A stretch of 11,525 bases of DNA from CAZVEV01 sp964625865. Lineage in GTDB: Bacteria > Planctomycetota > Phycisphaerae > SM23-33. The stretch lies in the NCBI GenBank assembly GCA_964625865.1, contig CAZVEV010000195.1:1-11525 (forward strand), given 5' to 3'. The position numbers and the translations under genes are program-made. Below are positions 1-7,160 of this stretch, in pieces; positions within the stretch are counted from its first letter, which is position 1, and every line of letters starts with the position of its first letter. Below the pieces are notes generated by a model. The model saw nothing but the letters and a program-made list of their open reading frames with translations, ran no database searches and had not been told where the DNA came from.

Positions 1-2
1 AC

Positions 3-41
3 GAAGAGCCATGGGAGATTTATCTTGATCTCTCGCTCTTC
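3..41. other. Imperfect inverted repeat at the window edge
   Basis: GAAGAGC (3-9) is the reverse complement of GCTCTTC (35-41), and an inner pair GAGAT (15-19) and ATCTC (28-32) can extend the fold. It lies about 70 bases beyond the end of atpC, so it could belong to the 3' end of the ATP synthase transcript. The bases that would show a U tract on the minus strand lie outside the window, so I cannot call it a terminator. Nothing coding is seen in 1-111. Confidence 0.3.
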
Positions 42-68
42 ATAGGCGGCACCCGACGTGTTCCTTCC

Positions 69-104
69 GCGTGCAACGAGTTGCACGCCCTACGCTGAAA
101 GCGT
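69..104 (-). terminator. Tandem hairpins just after atpC
   Basis: Read on the minus strand, the atpC stop is followed by a small hairpin (ACGCT 92-96 with AGCGT 100-104) and then by a perfect 9-base inverted repeat (GCGTGCAAC 69-77 with GTTGCACGC 80-88). They sit 7 to 45 bases beyond the last gene of the operon, where a transcript end is expected. There is no U tract after the stem, so this is either a non-canonical terminator or a 3' end that protects the mRNA from nucleases. Confidence 0.4.
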
Positions 105-111
105 CAATCGC

Positions 112-564
112 TTACTCTTCGCCGATCTCATCGATGGACTTCGGGCCCCCGTCGCGCTGCTGGATGAGGTTGAACTTCGTCTGGGCGGCGTGGAGCAGTT
201 CGTCGCGCCGGGCGATCTGGGCGTCGGTGTCTATCGGCAGGGCACGGGCGCGCTCGATCTCGCGCCACGCCTCCTCGCCGTCGAGGTCCTTGACGAGGCA
301 GCAGTCTTCGGTAAGGACCGTCAGCACGTCGTCGCACATTCGCGCGAATCCTCCGGCCACGAAGAAACGCACGGGCTCGGCGCCGCCGGGCGGTTCAACC
401 GTCAGCCCGCCGGCCCCGACGGTGGTCACCAGCGGCGCCCTTCCGCCCAGCACGCCAACCATGCCGTCAGACGCCGGAAACACCACGCTGAGCGCGTCGA
501 GGCGCTGGCGGTGGCCCTCGGGGGTCAGGATGTCGCAACGGAATGGTCGGAGGTACTTCGACAT
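112..564 (-). CDS. atpC: ATP synthase epsilon subunit
   Basis: This 150-residue protein matches the F1 epsilon subunit, part of the central rotor stalk, which helps couple catalysis to rotation and can inhibit ATP hydrolysis. The N-terminal half (about 1-85) has the beta-sandwich pattern of the family (LRPFRCDILTPEG, then FPASDGMVGVLGGRAPLV and FFVAGGFARM). The C-terminal part (about 95-140, EEAWREIERARALP to AQTKFNLIQQ) is the expected helical hairpin. Length is slightly above the usual 130-140. The start ATG shares one base with the stop of the upstream nitroreductase gene (TGATG), so translation is probably coupled. The only SD-like match, GAGG, is 13 bases upstream. Unusually, two unrelated genes separate it from atpD. 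The family call is firm. Confidence 0.95.
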   Translation of the reverse strand: MSKYLRPFRCDILTPEGHRQRLDALSVVFPASDGMVGVLGGRAPLVTTVGAGGLTVEPPGGAEPVRFFVAGGFARMCDDVLTVLTEDCCLVKDLDGEEAWREIERARALPIDTDAQIARRDELLHAAQTKFNLIQQRDGGPKSIDEIGEE

Positions 565-1109
565 CAGTCGGTCTTGTCCTCGGGTGACTCAGCCTGTGAG
601 AACGCGTCGTACGTCACGATCTCGTCCAGCGGCTTTCGCTTCTTGGGCCCGGCAGCGGCGCCCTCGGCGGCGTAGCCGAGCACCAGCATCTCGATGATGC
701 AGTGTTCAGCCGGGACGTCCAGGATGCTCTTGCAGGCGTCCTGCGTGAAGTGCCCGATCCAGCACGAGCCGAGCCCCTCGGCGGTGGCCGCCAGCGTCAT
801 GTGGTCGATCGCGATGGCGCAGTCGACGGGCCCGGCCGGCACGCCGCAGGACATCACGTGTCCGCCGCTGGTGTCGACGACGGCAACGATGACCGGCGCC
901 TGGGCGAGGAACGGTTGCTCTGCCGCCTCGGCCAGCGCCGCACGACGCGCCGCGTCGCGGACCACGAGGAATCTCCAGTGTTGTCCATTGCGTCCGGAGG
1001 GCGCCAATCGCCCGGCGTTCAGGACGCGCTGGAGTTTCGGATCTTCGATGGCGCGATCGGCGTAGTCCCGTACGCTGCAGCGTTTCTCGATGGCTTCATA
1101 GACATCCAT
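564..1109 (-). CDS. Nitroreductase-family flavoprotein inside the atp operon
   Basis: The 181-residue product is a nitroreductase-fold FMN oxidoreductase. Motifs seen are R-x-S-x-R-x-Y at 10-16 (RCSVRDY), the flavin-contact stretch APSGRNGQHW at 36-45, the segment CAIAIDHMTLAATAEGLGSC in the middle, and the family's C-terminal LGY...KKRKPLDEIVTYDAF. Such proteins bind FMN, usually as dimers, and pass electrons from NAD(P)H to nitroaromatics, quinones or unknown substrates. The true substrate cannot be read here. I chose the ATG at 1109 because AAGGAG (1124-1119) lies 9 bases upstream and the homology begins there; the longer frame adds 33 unlikely residues. That SD overlaps the TAA of the preceding membrane protein, and the stop overlaps the atpC start, so it is built into the operon. 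A metabolic link to the ATP synthase is only inference. Confidence 0.9.
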   Translation of the reverse strand: MDVYEAIEKRCSVRDYADRAIEDPKLQRVLNAGRLAPSGRNGQHWRFLVVRDAARRAALAEAAEQPFLAQAPVIVAVVDTSGGHVMSCGVPAGPVDCAIAIDHMTLAATAEGLGSCWIGHFTQDACKSILDVPAEHCIIEMLVLGYAAEGAAAGPKKRKPLDEIVTYDAFSQAESPEDKTD

Positions 1110-1122
1110 GACGTCAGTCTCC

Positions 1123-1449
1123 TTATTCCGCCGGCGGGGGCGGCGCCTTGCCGCTCTCGGGCAGCGTCCGCTCCTGGTCCAGGAAGGGCACGGGGAAGGG
1201 CAGGGCACCTGGATAGCAGGCCATCACGCCGGCCAGCAGGGCGATGATCGTTGCCGTGGTCTTGAAGAACATCACGACCCTGATCGCATCGCTGTCCTTA
1301 CTCAGCAGGATGTAGCCGCTGGCAAAGGCGGCCACCAGTGTCCAGACGCCCAGCCAGTACATGCGCGGCCGCTTGACGGTCTGCGGGCGAACCAGGAGAA
1401 ACAGGTAGAAGGCGAGCAACACCGCAACGGCTGTGATATTGATGTCCAT
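1123..1449 (-). CDS. Small three-helix membrane protein, unknown function
   Basis: This 108-residue protein has three hydrophobic stretches, about 5-20, 32-48 and 58-78, separated by a basic loop (RPQTVKRPR) and a charged loop (SKDSDAIR). It ends in a Pro-rich hydrophilic tail finishing PPPPAE. I do not recognise the family. The ATG at 1449 is preceded by AAAGGA at a good distance and begins 40 bases after the atpD stop; its TAA overlaps the SD of the nitroreductase gene. Position inside the operon suggests co-expression with the ATP synthase, so a role at the membrane near the complex is possible but not shown. It is not a copy of AtpI, AtpZ or subunit c: it has no RQP loop and no conserved membrane carboxylate in a hairpin. 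Confidence 0.8.
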   Translation of the reverse strand: MDINITAVAVLLAFYLFLLVRPQTVKRPRMYWLGVWTLVAAFASGYILLSKDSDAIRVVMFFKTTATIIALLAGVMACYPGALPFPVPFLDQERTLPESGKAPPPPAE

Positions 1450-1489
1450 CGTTCGTGTCCTTTCATGCTACGTGCCCGGCGGCCTGGCG

Positions 1490-2929
1490 TCAGGCGTGGG
1501 ATCCTGTGGTCTTGGCTTTCTCGGCGGCTTCGTCAATGTCGCCGACGTACATGAACGCCTGTTCCGGCAGGTCGTCCCACCGCCCGTCGACGATCTCCCT
1601 GAAGGACCGCACGGTGTCCTTGAGGGGTGTGAACCTTCCCGGCGTGCCGGTGAAGACCTCGGCGGTCACGAACGGCTGGGACAGGAATCGTTCGATCCGC
1701 CGGGCCCGGGCGACGGTGCGACGGTCTTCGTCACTCAACTCGTCGACGCCGAGAATCGCGATGATATCCTGCAGGTTGCGATAGCGCTGGAGGATCTCCT
1801 GTACGCGGCGGGCCGTCTCATAGTGCTCACTGCCGACGATCTGCGGGTCGAGGATCCGCGACGAACTGGCCAGCGGGTCGATCGCCGGATAGATGCCCTT
1901 TTCCACGATGGACCGCTCGAGGACGATAAAGGCGTCAAGGTGCGTCACCGCCGTTGCGGGCGCCGGGTCGGTCATGTCGTCAGCCGGCACGTAGACGGCC
2001 TGTACGGATGTAATTGCCCCGTCGGTCGTCGAGGTGATGCGTTCCTGGAGTTCGCCCATTTCGGTCGCGAGGGTGGGCTGGTATCCGACGGCCGACGGCA
2101 TGCGACCGAGCAGGGCCGAGACCTCACTGCCGGCCTGCGAGAAGCGGAAGATGTTGTCGATGAACAGCAGCGTGTCGGATCCGCTGGCCGCATCGCGGAA
2201 GTATTCCGCCAGCGTCAGCGCGCTGAGCGCCACACGCAGCCTCGCACCGGGCGGCTCGTTCATCTGTCCGAACACCAGGGCCGTCTTCTCGATCAACTGC
2301 TGGCCCGTGTCGCCGATGGCCATCTCCTGCATCTCGAGCCAGATGTCGTTACCTTCACGCGTCCGCTCGCCGACGCCTGCGAAGACGCTGTATCCGCCGT
2401 GACGGGTCGCCACGCGGGTGATCAGTTCCTGGATGATCACGGTCTTGCCCAGTCCCGCCCCGCCGAACAGGCCCGTCTTGCCCCCGCGGACGAACGGGGC
2501 CAGCAGGTCGATCACCTTGATGCCCGTGACGAAGATCTCGCTCTTGGGCGTCAGCGTGTCGAAGGCCGGCGGGGCCGCATGAATGCTGCGGTACTCCTCG
2601 GCCTCCACGGGCCCGCGATTGTCGATCGGCTCGCCGACCAGGTTGAACACGCGCCCCAGGATGCCCGGGCCGACCGGCATGCGAACGGGGTGGCCCGTGT
2701 CGGCCACCGCCATGCCGCGCGACAGACCGTCCGTGCTGCCCAGCGCCACGCACCGCACGCGCCCGCCCCCGAGATGCTGCTGGACCTCGCCGGTCAGGTG
2801 GATCGGCGGGACCGCTTCGGGATCGTCCACGCGCAGGGCGTTGTAGATCGGAGGAAGATGTTCCTCGGCAAACTCCACGTCAAACGTCGAGCCGATCACC
2901 TGCACGATCTTGCCTGTTTCCGTCATCAT
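1490..2929 (-). CDS. atpD: ATP synthase beta subunit (catalytic)
   Basis: This 479-residue protein is the catalytic beta subunit of F1, which makes ATP from ADP and phosphate. Seen in order: N-terminal beta-barrel (about 1-80), Walker A GGAGLGKT at 156-163 with Lys162, the catalytic motif GERTREGND at 187-195 with Glu188, Walker B LLFID at 254-258, and the lever DELSDED at 396-402 (family form DELSEED). These catalytic residues are offset by +7 from E. coli Lys155 and Glu181. The P-loop has Leu where nearly all family members have Val. There are two ATGs in a row at the start (2929 and 2926) and only a weak GAAAG-type SD. Unlike the tight spacing elsewhere, 254 bases carrying an inverted-repeat element separate it from atpG. 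Confidence 0.98.
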   Translation of the reverse strand: MMTETGKIVQVIGSTFDVEFAEEHLPPIYNALRVDDPEAVPPIHLTGEVQQHLGGGRVRCVALGSTDGLSRGMAVADTGHPVRMPVGPGILGRVFNLVGEPIDNRGPVEAEEYRSIHAAPPAFDTLTPKSEIFVTGIKVIDLLAPFVRGGKTGLFGGAGLGKTVIIQELITRVATRHGGYSVFAGVGERTREGNDIWLEMQEMAIGDTGQQLIEKTALVFGQMNEPPGARLRVALSALTLAEYFRDAASGSDTLLFIDNIFRFSQAGSEVSALLGRMPSAVGYQPTLATEMGELQERITSTTDGAITSVQAVYVPADDMTDPAPATAVTHLDAFIVLERSIVEKGIYPAIDPLASSSRILDPQIVGSEHYETARRVQEILQRYRNLQDIIAILGVDELSDEDRRTVARARRIERFLSQPFVTAEVFTGTPGRFTPLKDTVRSFREIVDGRWDDLPEQAFMYVGDIDEAAEKAKTTGSHA

Positions 2930-2955
2930 CTACTCGCACTTTCTTTCAGGAGACA

Positions 2956-3167
2956 GTCCACGAATCACACGAATTGCACAAAGAAGCGGGTGCCGTGGTT
3001 TGACGCGAAGCGGCAACCACGACAGACGCCGCACGCCTTCGTCGTGGGGATCCCCCCGACGCAGTCGGGGGGCGTTCTCCACGTCACTGGGATTCGCTCG
3101 ACTGTTACCCATGTCTGAACCACGACTTCATCGTTCCTTCTTCGTGTAATTCGTGCAATTCGTGGAC
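2956..3167. repeat. 212-bp element with 31-bp terminal inverted repeats
   Basis: The left arm 2956-2986 (starting GTCCACGAAT) and right arm 3137-3167 (ending ATTCGTGGAC) are inverted copies that agree at 27 of 31 positions. Each arm holds tandem CACGAATT-like units. Inside are a hairpin built on CGTGGTT (2994-3000) with AACCACG (3015-3021), a second AACCACG copy at 3118-3124, and a very strong stem at 3052-3072. No open frame in it looks real. It fills almost the whole gap between atpG and atpD. The form fits a MITE- or REP-like intergenic repeat, and similar CACGAATT strings are, from memory, common between genes in planctomycetes and other bacteria. No clear target duplication touches the arms; TACTC occurs near both sides (2931-2935, 3172-3176) but not next to them. 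Confidence 0.65.
3043..3083 (-). other. Strong GC hairpin in the atpG-atpD gap
   Basis: CCCCCCGAC (3052-3060) and GTCGGGGGG (3064-3072) form a perfect 9-bp stem with a 3-base loop. It is extended outward by CGTGGGGA (3043-3050) against TCTCCACG (3076-3083) with one mismatch. On the atp mRNA this would be a long, very stable stem about 110 bases before the atpD start. No U tract follows on either strand, so it is not a canonical terminator. It could slow polymerase, mark a processing site or protect the downstream message. Confidence 0.6.
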
Positions 3168-3183
3168 ACTCTACTCTTCTCAC

Positions 3184-4077
3184 TCAGTCCGCGTCGCCTC
3201 GCCCGCCGAGGATCTCTGCCAGTTCGGTGGTGATCTGGCTTTGCCTCAGGCGATTGTATCGTCGCGTCAGCGTCTTGATCATGTCGTCCGCGTTCTCGGT
3301 CCCCGCCCGCATCGCCGCGATCCGCGCGATCTGCTCGCCCACGGCGGCGTCGAGGAAACACTGGTGGAGCCGGAGCCTGACCGAAGCCGGCAGGAGCCTG
3401 TCGAGGATCTCCTGCGGCGAGGGGATGAACTCGTAGGTGACTGGCGCGTCCAGTTCGTCCCAGTCCGAGGTGTCCGACTCGTCGGGCTCGTCGGGGGTCA
3501 AGGGCATCAACTGGGCGATGGCGGGGGACTGCTTGCCCGGCGAGATGAACTGCATGTACGCCACTTCCAGGGCGCCGATATCGCCGGCGAGGCACAAGTC
3601 GATCAGTTCGTCGGCCAGCGGACAGACCTCGGCGTAGTCCGGCAGGTAGCCGAACTGGTCATACTCGCGGTCGACCGTGACCTTGTGGAACTTGAGCAGT
3701 TGGATGCCCTTCTTGCCGACCGCGAACAGCAGTACCTCGTGACCGGCGGCGTGCAGTTGGGCCTTGCGTGTCAGGGCCATCTCGATGACGTTGTTGTTGT
3801 ACCCGCCGCACAAGCCGCGATTGCCCGTCAACACCACCAGGACGTCGCGGTTGAGGTCCCTGCGGACATCAAGAAACGGGTGGTGCAGGTCCTTGCCCCC
3901 GCGGGCAATTACGTCGGTGACCATCGCCACCAACCTCGTGGTATACGGGCGAATCGCGACGGCCTGGTCGTGGGCCTTCTTGAATCGGCTGGCCGAGACG
4001 GTCTCCATCGCCGCGGTGACCGTCCGGACGTTCCGGACGGCGCTGAGACGGCTGAGAATTTTCCGGGCCTTGGCCAT
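3184..4077 (-). CDS. atpG: ATP synthase gamma subunit
   Basis: This 297-residue protein is the gamma subunit, the rotating shaft of F1. The N-terminal helix (about 1-55, beginning MAKARKILSRLSAVRNVRTV) and C-terminal helix (about 245-290, with ENADDMIKTLTRRYN and RQSQITTELAEILGG) form the coiled coil. The Rossmann-like middle domain shows GNRGLCGGYN at 85-94. An Asp/Glu-rich stretch at about 194-211 precedes the usual EFIPSPQEIL motif and is probably a surface loop. The ATG at 4077 starts 19 bases after the atpA stop, with AGGA 10 bases upstream. The longer upstream frame adds 33 residues overlapping atpA and lacks family similarity, so I rejected it. Confidence 0.96.
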   Translation of the reverse strand: MAKARKILSRLSAVRNVRTVTAAMETVSASRFKKAHDQAVAIRPYTTRLVAMVTDVIARGGKDLHHPFLDVRRDLNRDVLVVLTGNRGLCGGYNNNVIEMALTRKAQLHAAGHEVLLFAVGKKGIQLLKFHKVTVDREYDQFGYLPDYAEVCPLADELIDLCLAGDIGALEVAYMQFISPGKQSPAIAQLMPLTPDEPDESDTSDWDELDAPVTYEFIPSPQEILDRLLPASVRLRLHQCFLDAAVGEQIARIAAMRAGTENADDMIKTLTRRYNRLRQSQITTELAEILGGRGDAD

Positions 4078-4096
4078 GCGGTGGTGATCCTGGCGA

Positions 4097-5800
4097 CTAG
4101 TCTTGGGTCTGGTCGGGCTCGACGGCGGGGATGTCCAGACTGGCCACTCCCGACGATCGCTGCTTGAACTCGGCAATCAGCGTGCGGAGGCGAGCCGAGC
4201 GCTCGTCGTCCAACGCCGCGCCGTCATGCATCTGCTCGTAGAAGTCCATGTGCTCGGTCCGAACGTAGCGGAGCAGGTCCTCTTGGAATTCGGCCACGTC
4301 CTCGGTGGGCAGGTCGTCCAGGTAGCCCCGCGTGCCCGCGTAGATGGCGATCACCTGGTCGGCCACCGACAGCGGGTGATACTGCGGCTGGGTCAACAGG
4401 GCTACCATCCGCGTCCCGCGATCCAACTGCCTCTGGCTGGCCGGATCCAGGTCCATGCCCAACTGGGCGAACGATTCGAGTTCGCGATAAGCCGCCAGAT
4501 CCAGCCTCAGCGTCTTGGCCACGTCCTTCATCGCGGGGGTGGCCGCCTTGTACCCGACGCGGCTGACGCTGATGCCGACGTTCAGCGCCGGTCTGACGCC
4601 GGCGAAGAACAGTCCCGGCTCGAGGTACAACTGCCCGTCGGTAATGCTGATCAGGTTCGTCGGGATGTAAGCCGAGACTTCACCTTCCTGCGTCTCGCAG
4701 ATCGGCAGGGCGGTCATCGACCCGCCCGACGCGGCGATGCGGTGGATGCGATGCTTCCCTTCGGAGGCCTCGACCTTGGCCTCGGCTTCGGCCAGGCCGA
4801 TCGGCCCGCTGTAGACCTCCATGTCGTCGTCGGCCTCGGCATCGACGTCGGGCGTGTCGGCCGGCACGATGACGTACCGTTCCGCCAGCTTGCACGCCCT
4901 TTCAAGCAGCCGGCTGTGCAGGTAGAACACGTCGCCCGGGTAGGCCTCGCGCCCCGGCGGACGACGGAGCAGGAGCGAGATCTGCCGGTAGGCCGCCGCC
5001 TGCTTGGACAGGTCGTCGTAGACCACCAGCGTCGGTCGGCCGGTGGCGACCATGAAGTGCTCGGCGATGGTGCAGCCGCTGTAGGGTGCGATGTACTGCA
5101 GCGGTGCCGGGTCGCTGGAGGAGGCCGAGACGACCACCGTGTGCTCCATGGCCCCGTAGGTCTTCAGCGTGTCGACCACGCCGGCGACGGTGGATTCCTT
5201 CTGCCCGATCGCCACGTAGACGCACAGGACGCCGGTGTCTTTCTGGTTGATGATCGTGTCGAGGGCGATAGCGGTCTTGCCCGTCTTCCGGTCGCCGATG
5301 ATCAACTGGCGCTGCCCTCGCCCGATCGGCGTCATGGCGTCGACGGCCTTGACGCCGGTGGCCAGCGGCTCGTTGACGGGCTGGCGGTCGGCGATGCCCG
5401 GTGCGGGACACTCTACCGGGCGCGTATGTTTGGTGACGATCGGCCCCGCGCCGTCCAGCGGATTGCCCAGCGGATCCACCACGCGTCCGAGCATTTCCTG
5501 GCCGACCGGCACGGACAGCAGTTCGCCTGTTCCGCGGACGGAGTGGCCTTCCTTCAGGTCCTCGCACGGGCCGTAGATCACGGCGCCCAGCGACGATTCC
5601 TCGAGGTTGAACACCTGCCCGATCGTGCCGTTTTCAAACGTCAGCATCTCGCCGGCCTTCGCGTCGGCCAGGCCGAAGATCTGCGCAATGCCATCGCCCA
5701 GTTCCAGTACGCGCCCGACCTGTGCGACGTCGAGCTGGCGCCCGTAGCGGGCAATCTCCTCTCGAATCACGCTGGCGATTTCATCCGATTTGAATTTCAT
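4097..5800 (-). CDS. atpA: ATP synthase alpha subunit
   Basis: This 567-residue protein is the alpha subunit, which alternates with beta in the F1 hexamer and binds non-catalytic nucleotide. Seen: N-terminal beta-barrel (GRVLELGDGIAQIFGL, about 29-44), Walker A GDRKTGKT at 169-176, the QKESTVAGVV segment at 200-209, Walker B TLVVYDD at 257-263, and the arginine finger Arg414 in VGISVSRVG. In E. coli the Walker A numbering is the same but the finger is Arg376, so about 38 net residues are inserted between. They lie at about 307-358, before GGSMTALP, and are rich in Asp, Glu and Ala. The C-terminus is also long and hydrophilic. I chose the ATG at 5800 (MKFKSDEIASVI), where homology begins; no strong SD is seen. 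The N-terminal extension to 5860 looks spurious. Confidence 0.98.
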   Translation of the reverse strand: MKFKSDEIASVIREEIARYGRQLDVAQVGRVLELGDGIAQIFGLADAKAGEMLTFENGTIGQVFNLEESSLGAVIYGPCEDLKEGHSVRGTGELLSVPVGQEMLGRVVDPLGNPLDGAGPIVTKHTRPVECPAPGIADRQPVNEPLATGVKAVDAMTPIGRGQRQLIIGDRKTGKTAIALDTIINQKDTGVLCVYVAIGQKESTVAGVVDTLKTYGAMEHTVVVSASSSDPAPLQYIAPYSGCTIAEHFMVATGRPTLVVYDDLSKQAAAYRQISLLLRRPPGREAYPGDVFYLHSRLLERACKLAERYVIVPADTPDVDAEADDDMEVYSGPIGLAEAEAKVEASEGKHRIHRIAASGGSMTALPICETQEGEVSAYIPTNLISITDGQLYLEPGLFFAGVRPALNVGISVSRVGYKAATPAMKDVAKTLRLDLAAYRELESFAQLGMDLDPASQRQLDRGTRMVALLTQPQYHPLSVADQVIAIYAGTRGYLDDLPTEDVAEFQEDLLRYVRTEHMDFYEQMHDGAALDDERSARLRTLIAEFKQRSSGVASLDIPAVEPDQTQD

Positions 5801-5827
5801 AGTCTGCTTCGTTCCACTTCTCTGTCT

Positions 5828-5906
5828 CGTCCCCGCCGGGGACGGGCCACATCGTGTCACACGGCCTCCGAGTCGCGCCCGGGCCTCGCGACCCGCCGCG
5901 CCCGGG
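5828..5906 (-). other. Hairpins in the atpH-atpA gap
   Basis: The 112-base gap holds a perfect 7-bp stem with a 3-base loop, CGTCCCC (5828-5834) and GGGGACG (5838-5844), which ends 27 bases before the atpA start. Farther upstream are two direct copies of GCGCCCGGG (5875-5883, 5898-5906) whose CCCGGG cores are palindromic and can pair with each other. There is no U tract. These may be mRNA stability or processing elements in front of the alpha gene. Confidence 0.5.
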
Positions 5907-5912
5907 TTGTTG

Positions 5913-6515
5913 TCAGTTCGTTCGGGCGGACCGCGCCGCTACGCTGTGTGTCAGGTCTCGGGCAAATCGCTCCAGGTCCGACGCCAGCGTTGCGTCATAC
6001 GCCTTGTCGCCCACCTGGATGACGGCACCACCGATGATGTCCGGGTCCGTCCGCATCGTCAGGATCGGCTCGGCGTCGAACGTGCGGGCCAGGTCGGCAA
6101 CCAGGTCGGCCCGCTGGGCGTCGGTCAGATCACTGGCCGTCGTGACGGTCACTTCGATCTTGCCCCGCCCGGCCTCGACCAGCTTGTCGTATTCGTCGGC
6201 AAGCGCGCGGAGCAGCGTCATCCGCCCGCGCCTGGCCATCACGGCCAGCAGGGCATACACGGCTTCGCTGACGCGGCCGTGGAATATCCGCTCGATCAGG
6301 TCGAGGCGTGCCTTGACCGACAGGGGGATCGCCAGCAGGGCGTCGACCTGTTCGATCTCGTCCAGCAGGGCGACGATGCCCGCCAGTTCGGCGTGGGCGG
6401 CGTCGGCGGGGTCTCCGGCGGGCAGGTGGTCCAGCAGGGCCTGGGCGTAGACGGCGGCCATCGCCTGCTGGTCCGCCGACATCACGCCGGCGCGGCGGTT
6501 GGCGCGGGCGCCCAT
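5913..6515 (-). CDS. atpH: ATP synthase delta subunit
   Basis: This 200-residue protein is the delta subunit (OSCP-like), which ties the peripheral b stalk to the top of F1. The N-terminal helical bundle runs about 15-110 (AVYAQALLDHL, then LLAIPLSVKARLDLIERIF and LLAVMARRGRMTLLRALADEYDKL). The C-terminal part has IEVTVTTASDLTDAQRADLV and the family motif TDPDIIGGAVIQVGDKAYD, followed by a last helix LASDLERFARDL. Start choice: the ATG at 6515 overlaps the atpF stop by one base (TGATG) and has a clean GGAGG (6527-6523) 7 bases upstream. A second ATG at 6482 is possible but lacks such support. The length is a little above average because of the first 12 residues. Confidence 0.95.
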   Translation of the reverse strand: MGARANRRAGVMSADQQAMAAVYAQALLDHLPAGDPADAAHAELAGIVALLDEIEQVDALLAIPLSVKARLDLIERIFHGRVSEAVYALLAVMARRGRMTLLRALADEYDKLVEAGRGKIEVTVTTASDLTDAQRADLVADLARTFDAEPILTMRTDPDIIGGAVIQVGDKAYDATLASDLERFARDLTHSVAARSARTN

Positions 6516-7120
6516 CAGGCGTCCTCCGCCCTGTGGTCACGGATATCCGCGAGGGCCTCGTGGAGCAGTCGCTGCTGATCCTCGGGGGCCGTCTCCCGCC
6601 GCAGGACGCGCTCGGCCAGTTCGATGGCCATGTTCGCCGTGGTCTCCCGCAGGTCGGCCAGGGCTTCGTTCCGCGCCAGTTGGATCTCGCGCTTGGCCTG
6701 CTTGACGGACCGTTCGGCTTCGGTGCGGGCCTGGGCGATGAGGTCCTGGCGGTGCTCCTCGGCCTGCTCTCGGGCGTGGATGAGGAACTGCTCGGCCTCG
6801 TCCTGGGCGCCGCTGATCTTGGCCTCGTACTGGGCCAGCAGGTCCGCCGCCTGGGTCTGCTGCTTCTCAGCCAGCGAGACGGACTGGCCGATACGCTCCT
6901 CGCGGTTGCGCAGTTGCGCGATGATGGGTCCCCAGGCGAACTTGCCCAGTACGAGCAGCAGGACCAGGAAGATCGCGATGGCGATGATAGCCTGCCCGAG
7001 GTCGCCGGGGTTGAACTCGGCATCTTCCGCGGCGGAAGCAACGGCGGTGACCATGAACACCACCATGCCGACCGCCACCATCCCCAGCCGGACGTATTGT
7101 AGCGCGCGGGGCCCGTTCAT
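6515..7120 (-). CDS. atpF: ATP synthase b subunit with N-terminal signal peptide
   Basis: This 201-residue protein is the Fo b subunit of the peripheral stalk. The membrane anchor is at about 42-60 (GQAIIAIAIFLVLLLVLGK), followed by WGPIIAQLRNREERI and a long charged coiled coil (about 70-190) with many Ala, Gln and Glu. Ahead of the anchor is an extra hydrophobic stretch, 12-28, ending ASA-AEDA at 28-34, which looks like a cleavable signal peptide with an AXA site. Cleavage would leave the N-terminus outside, as the family topology requires. The ATG at 7120 has AGGGAG (7133-7128) 7 bases upstream, so I rejected the 27-residue upstream extension. It overlaps atpH by one base. Only one b-type gene is present, with no b' copy. 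Confidence 0.95.
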   Translation of the reverse strand: MNGPRALQYVRLGMVAVGMVVFMVTAVASAAEDAEFNPGDLGQAIIAIAIFLVLLLVLGKFAWGPIIAQLRNREERIGQSVSLAEKQQTQAADLLAQYEAKISGAQDEAEQFLIHAREQAEEHRQDLIAQARTEAERSVKQAKREIQLARNEALADLRETTANMAIELAERVLRRETAPEDQQRLLHEALADIRDHRAEDA

Positions 7121-7160
7121 ACGGCCGCTCCCTGTGACACGCCGTCCTGTTGTCCGGCCT

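Noticed and set aside
1433..3118. Long plus-strand open frame opposite atpD
   Set aside because: It mirrors atpD on the other strand, is rich in Arg, His and Asp as expected from an antisense frame of a high-GC gene, and has no family motifs.
2930..3183. Short proteins encoded in the atpG-atpD gap
   Set aside because: The frames run through the terminal inverted repeats and the GC hairpin, so their peptides only reflect the repeat sequence.
4103..6022. 639-codon plus-strand open frame opposite atpA and atpH
   Set aside because: It is an antisense shadow of clear ATP synthase genes; the length comes from the scarcity of stop codons in high-GC sequence.
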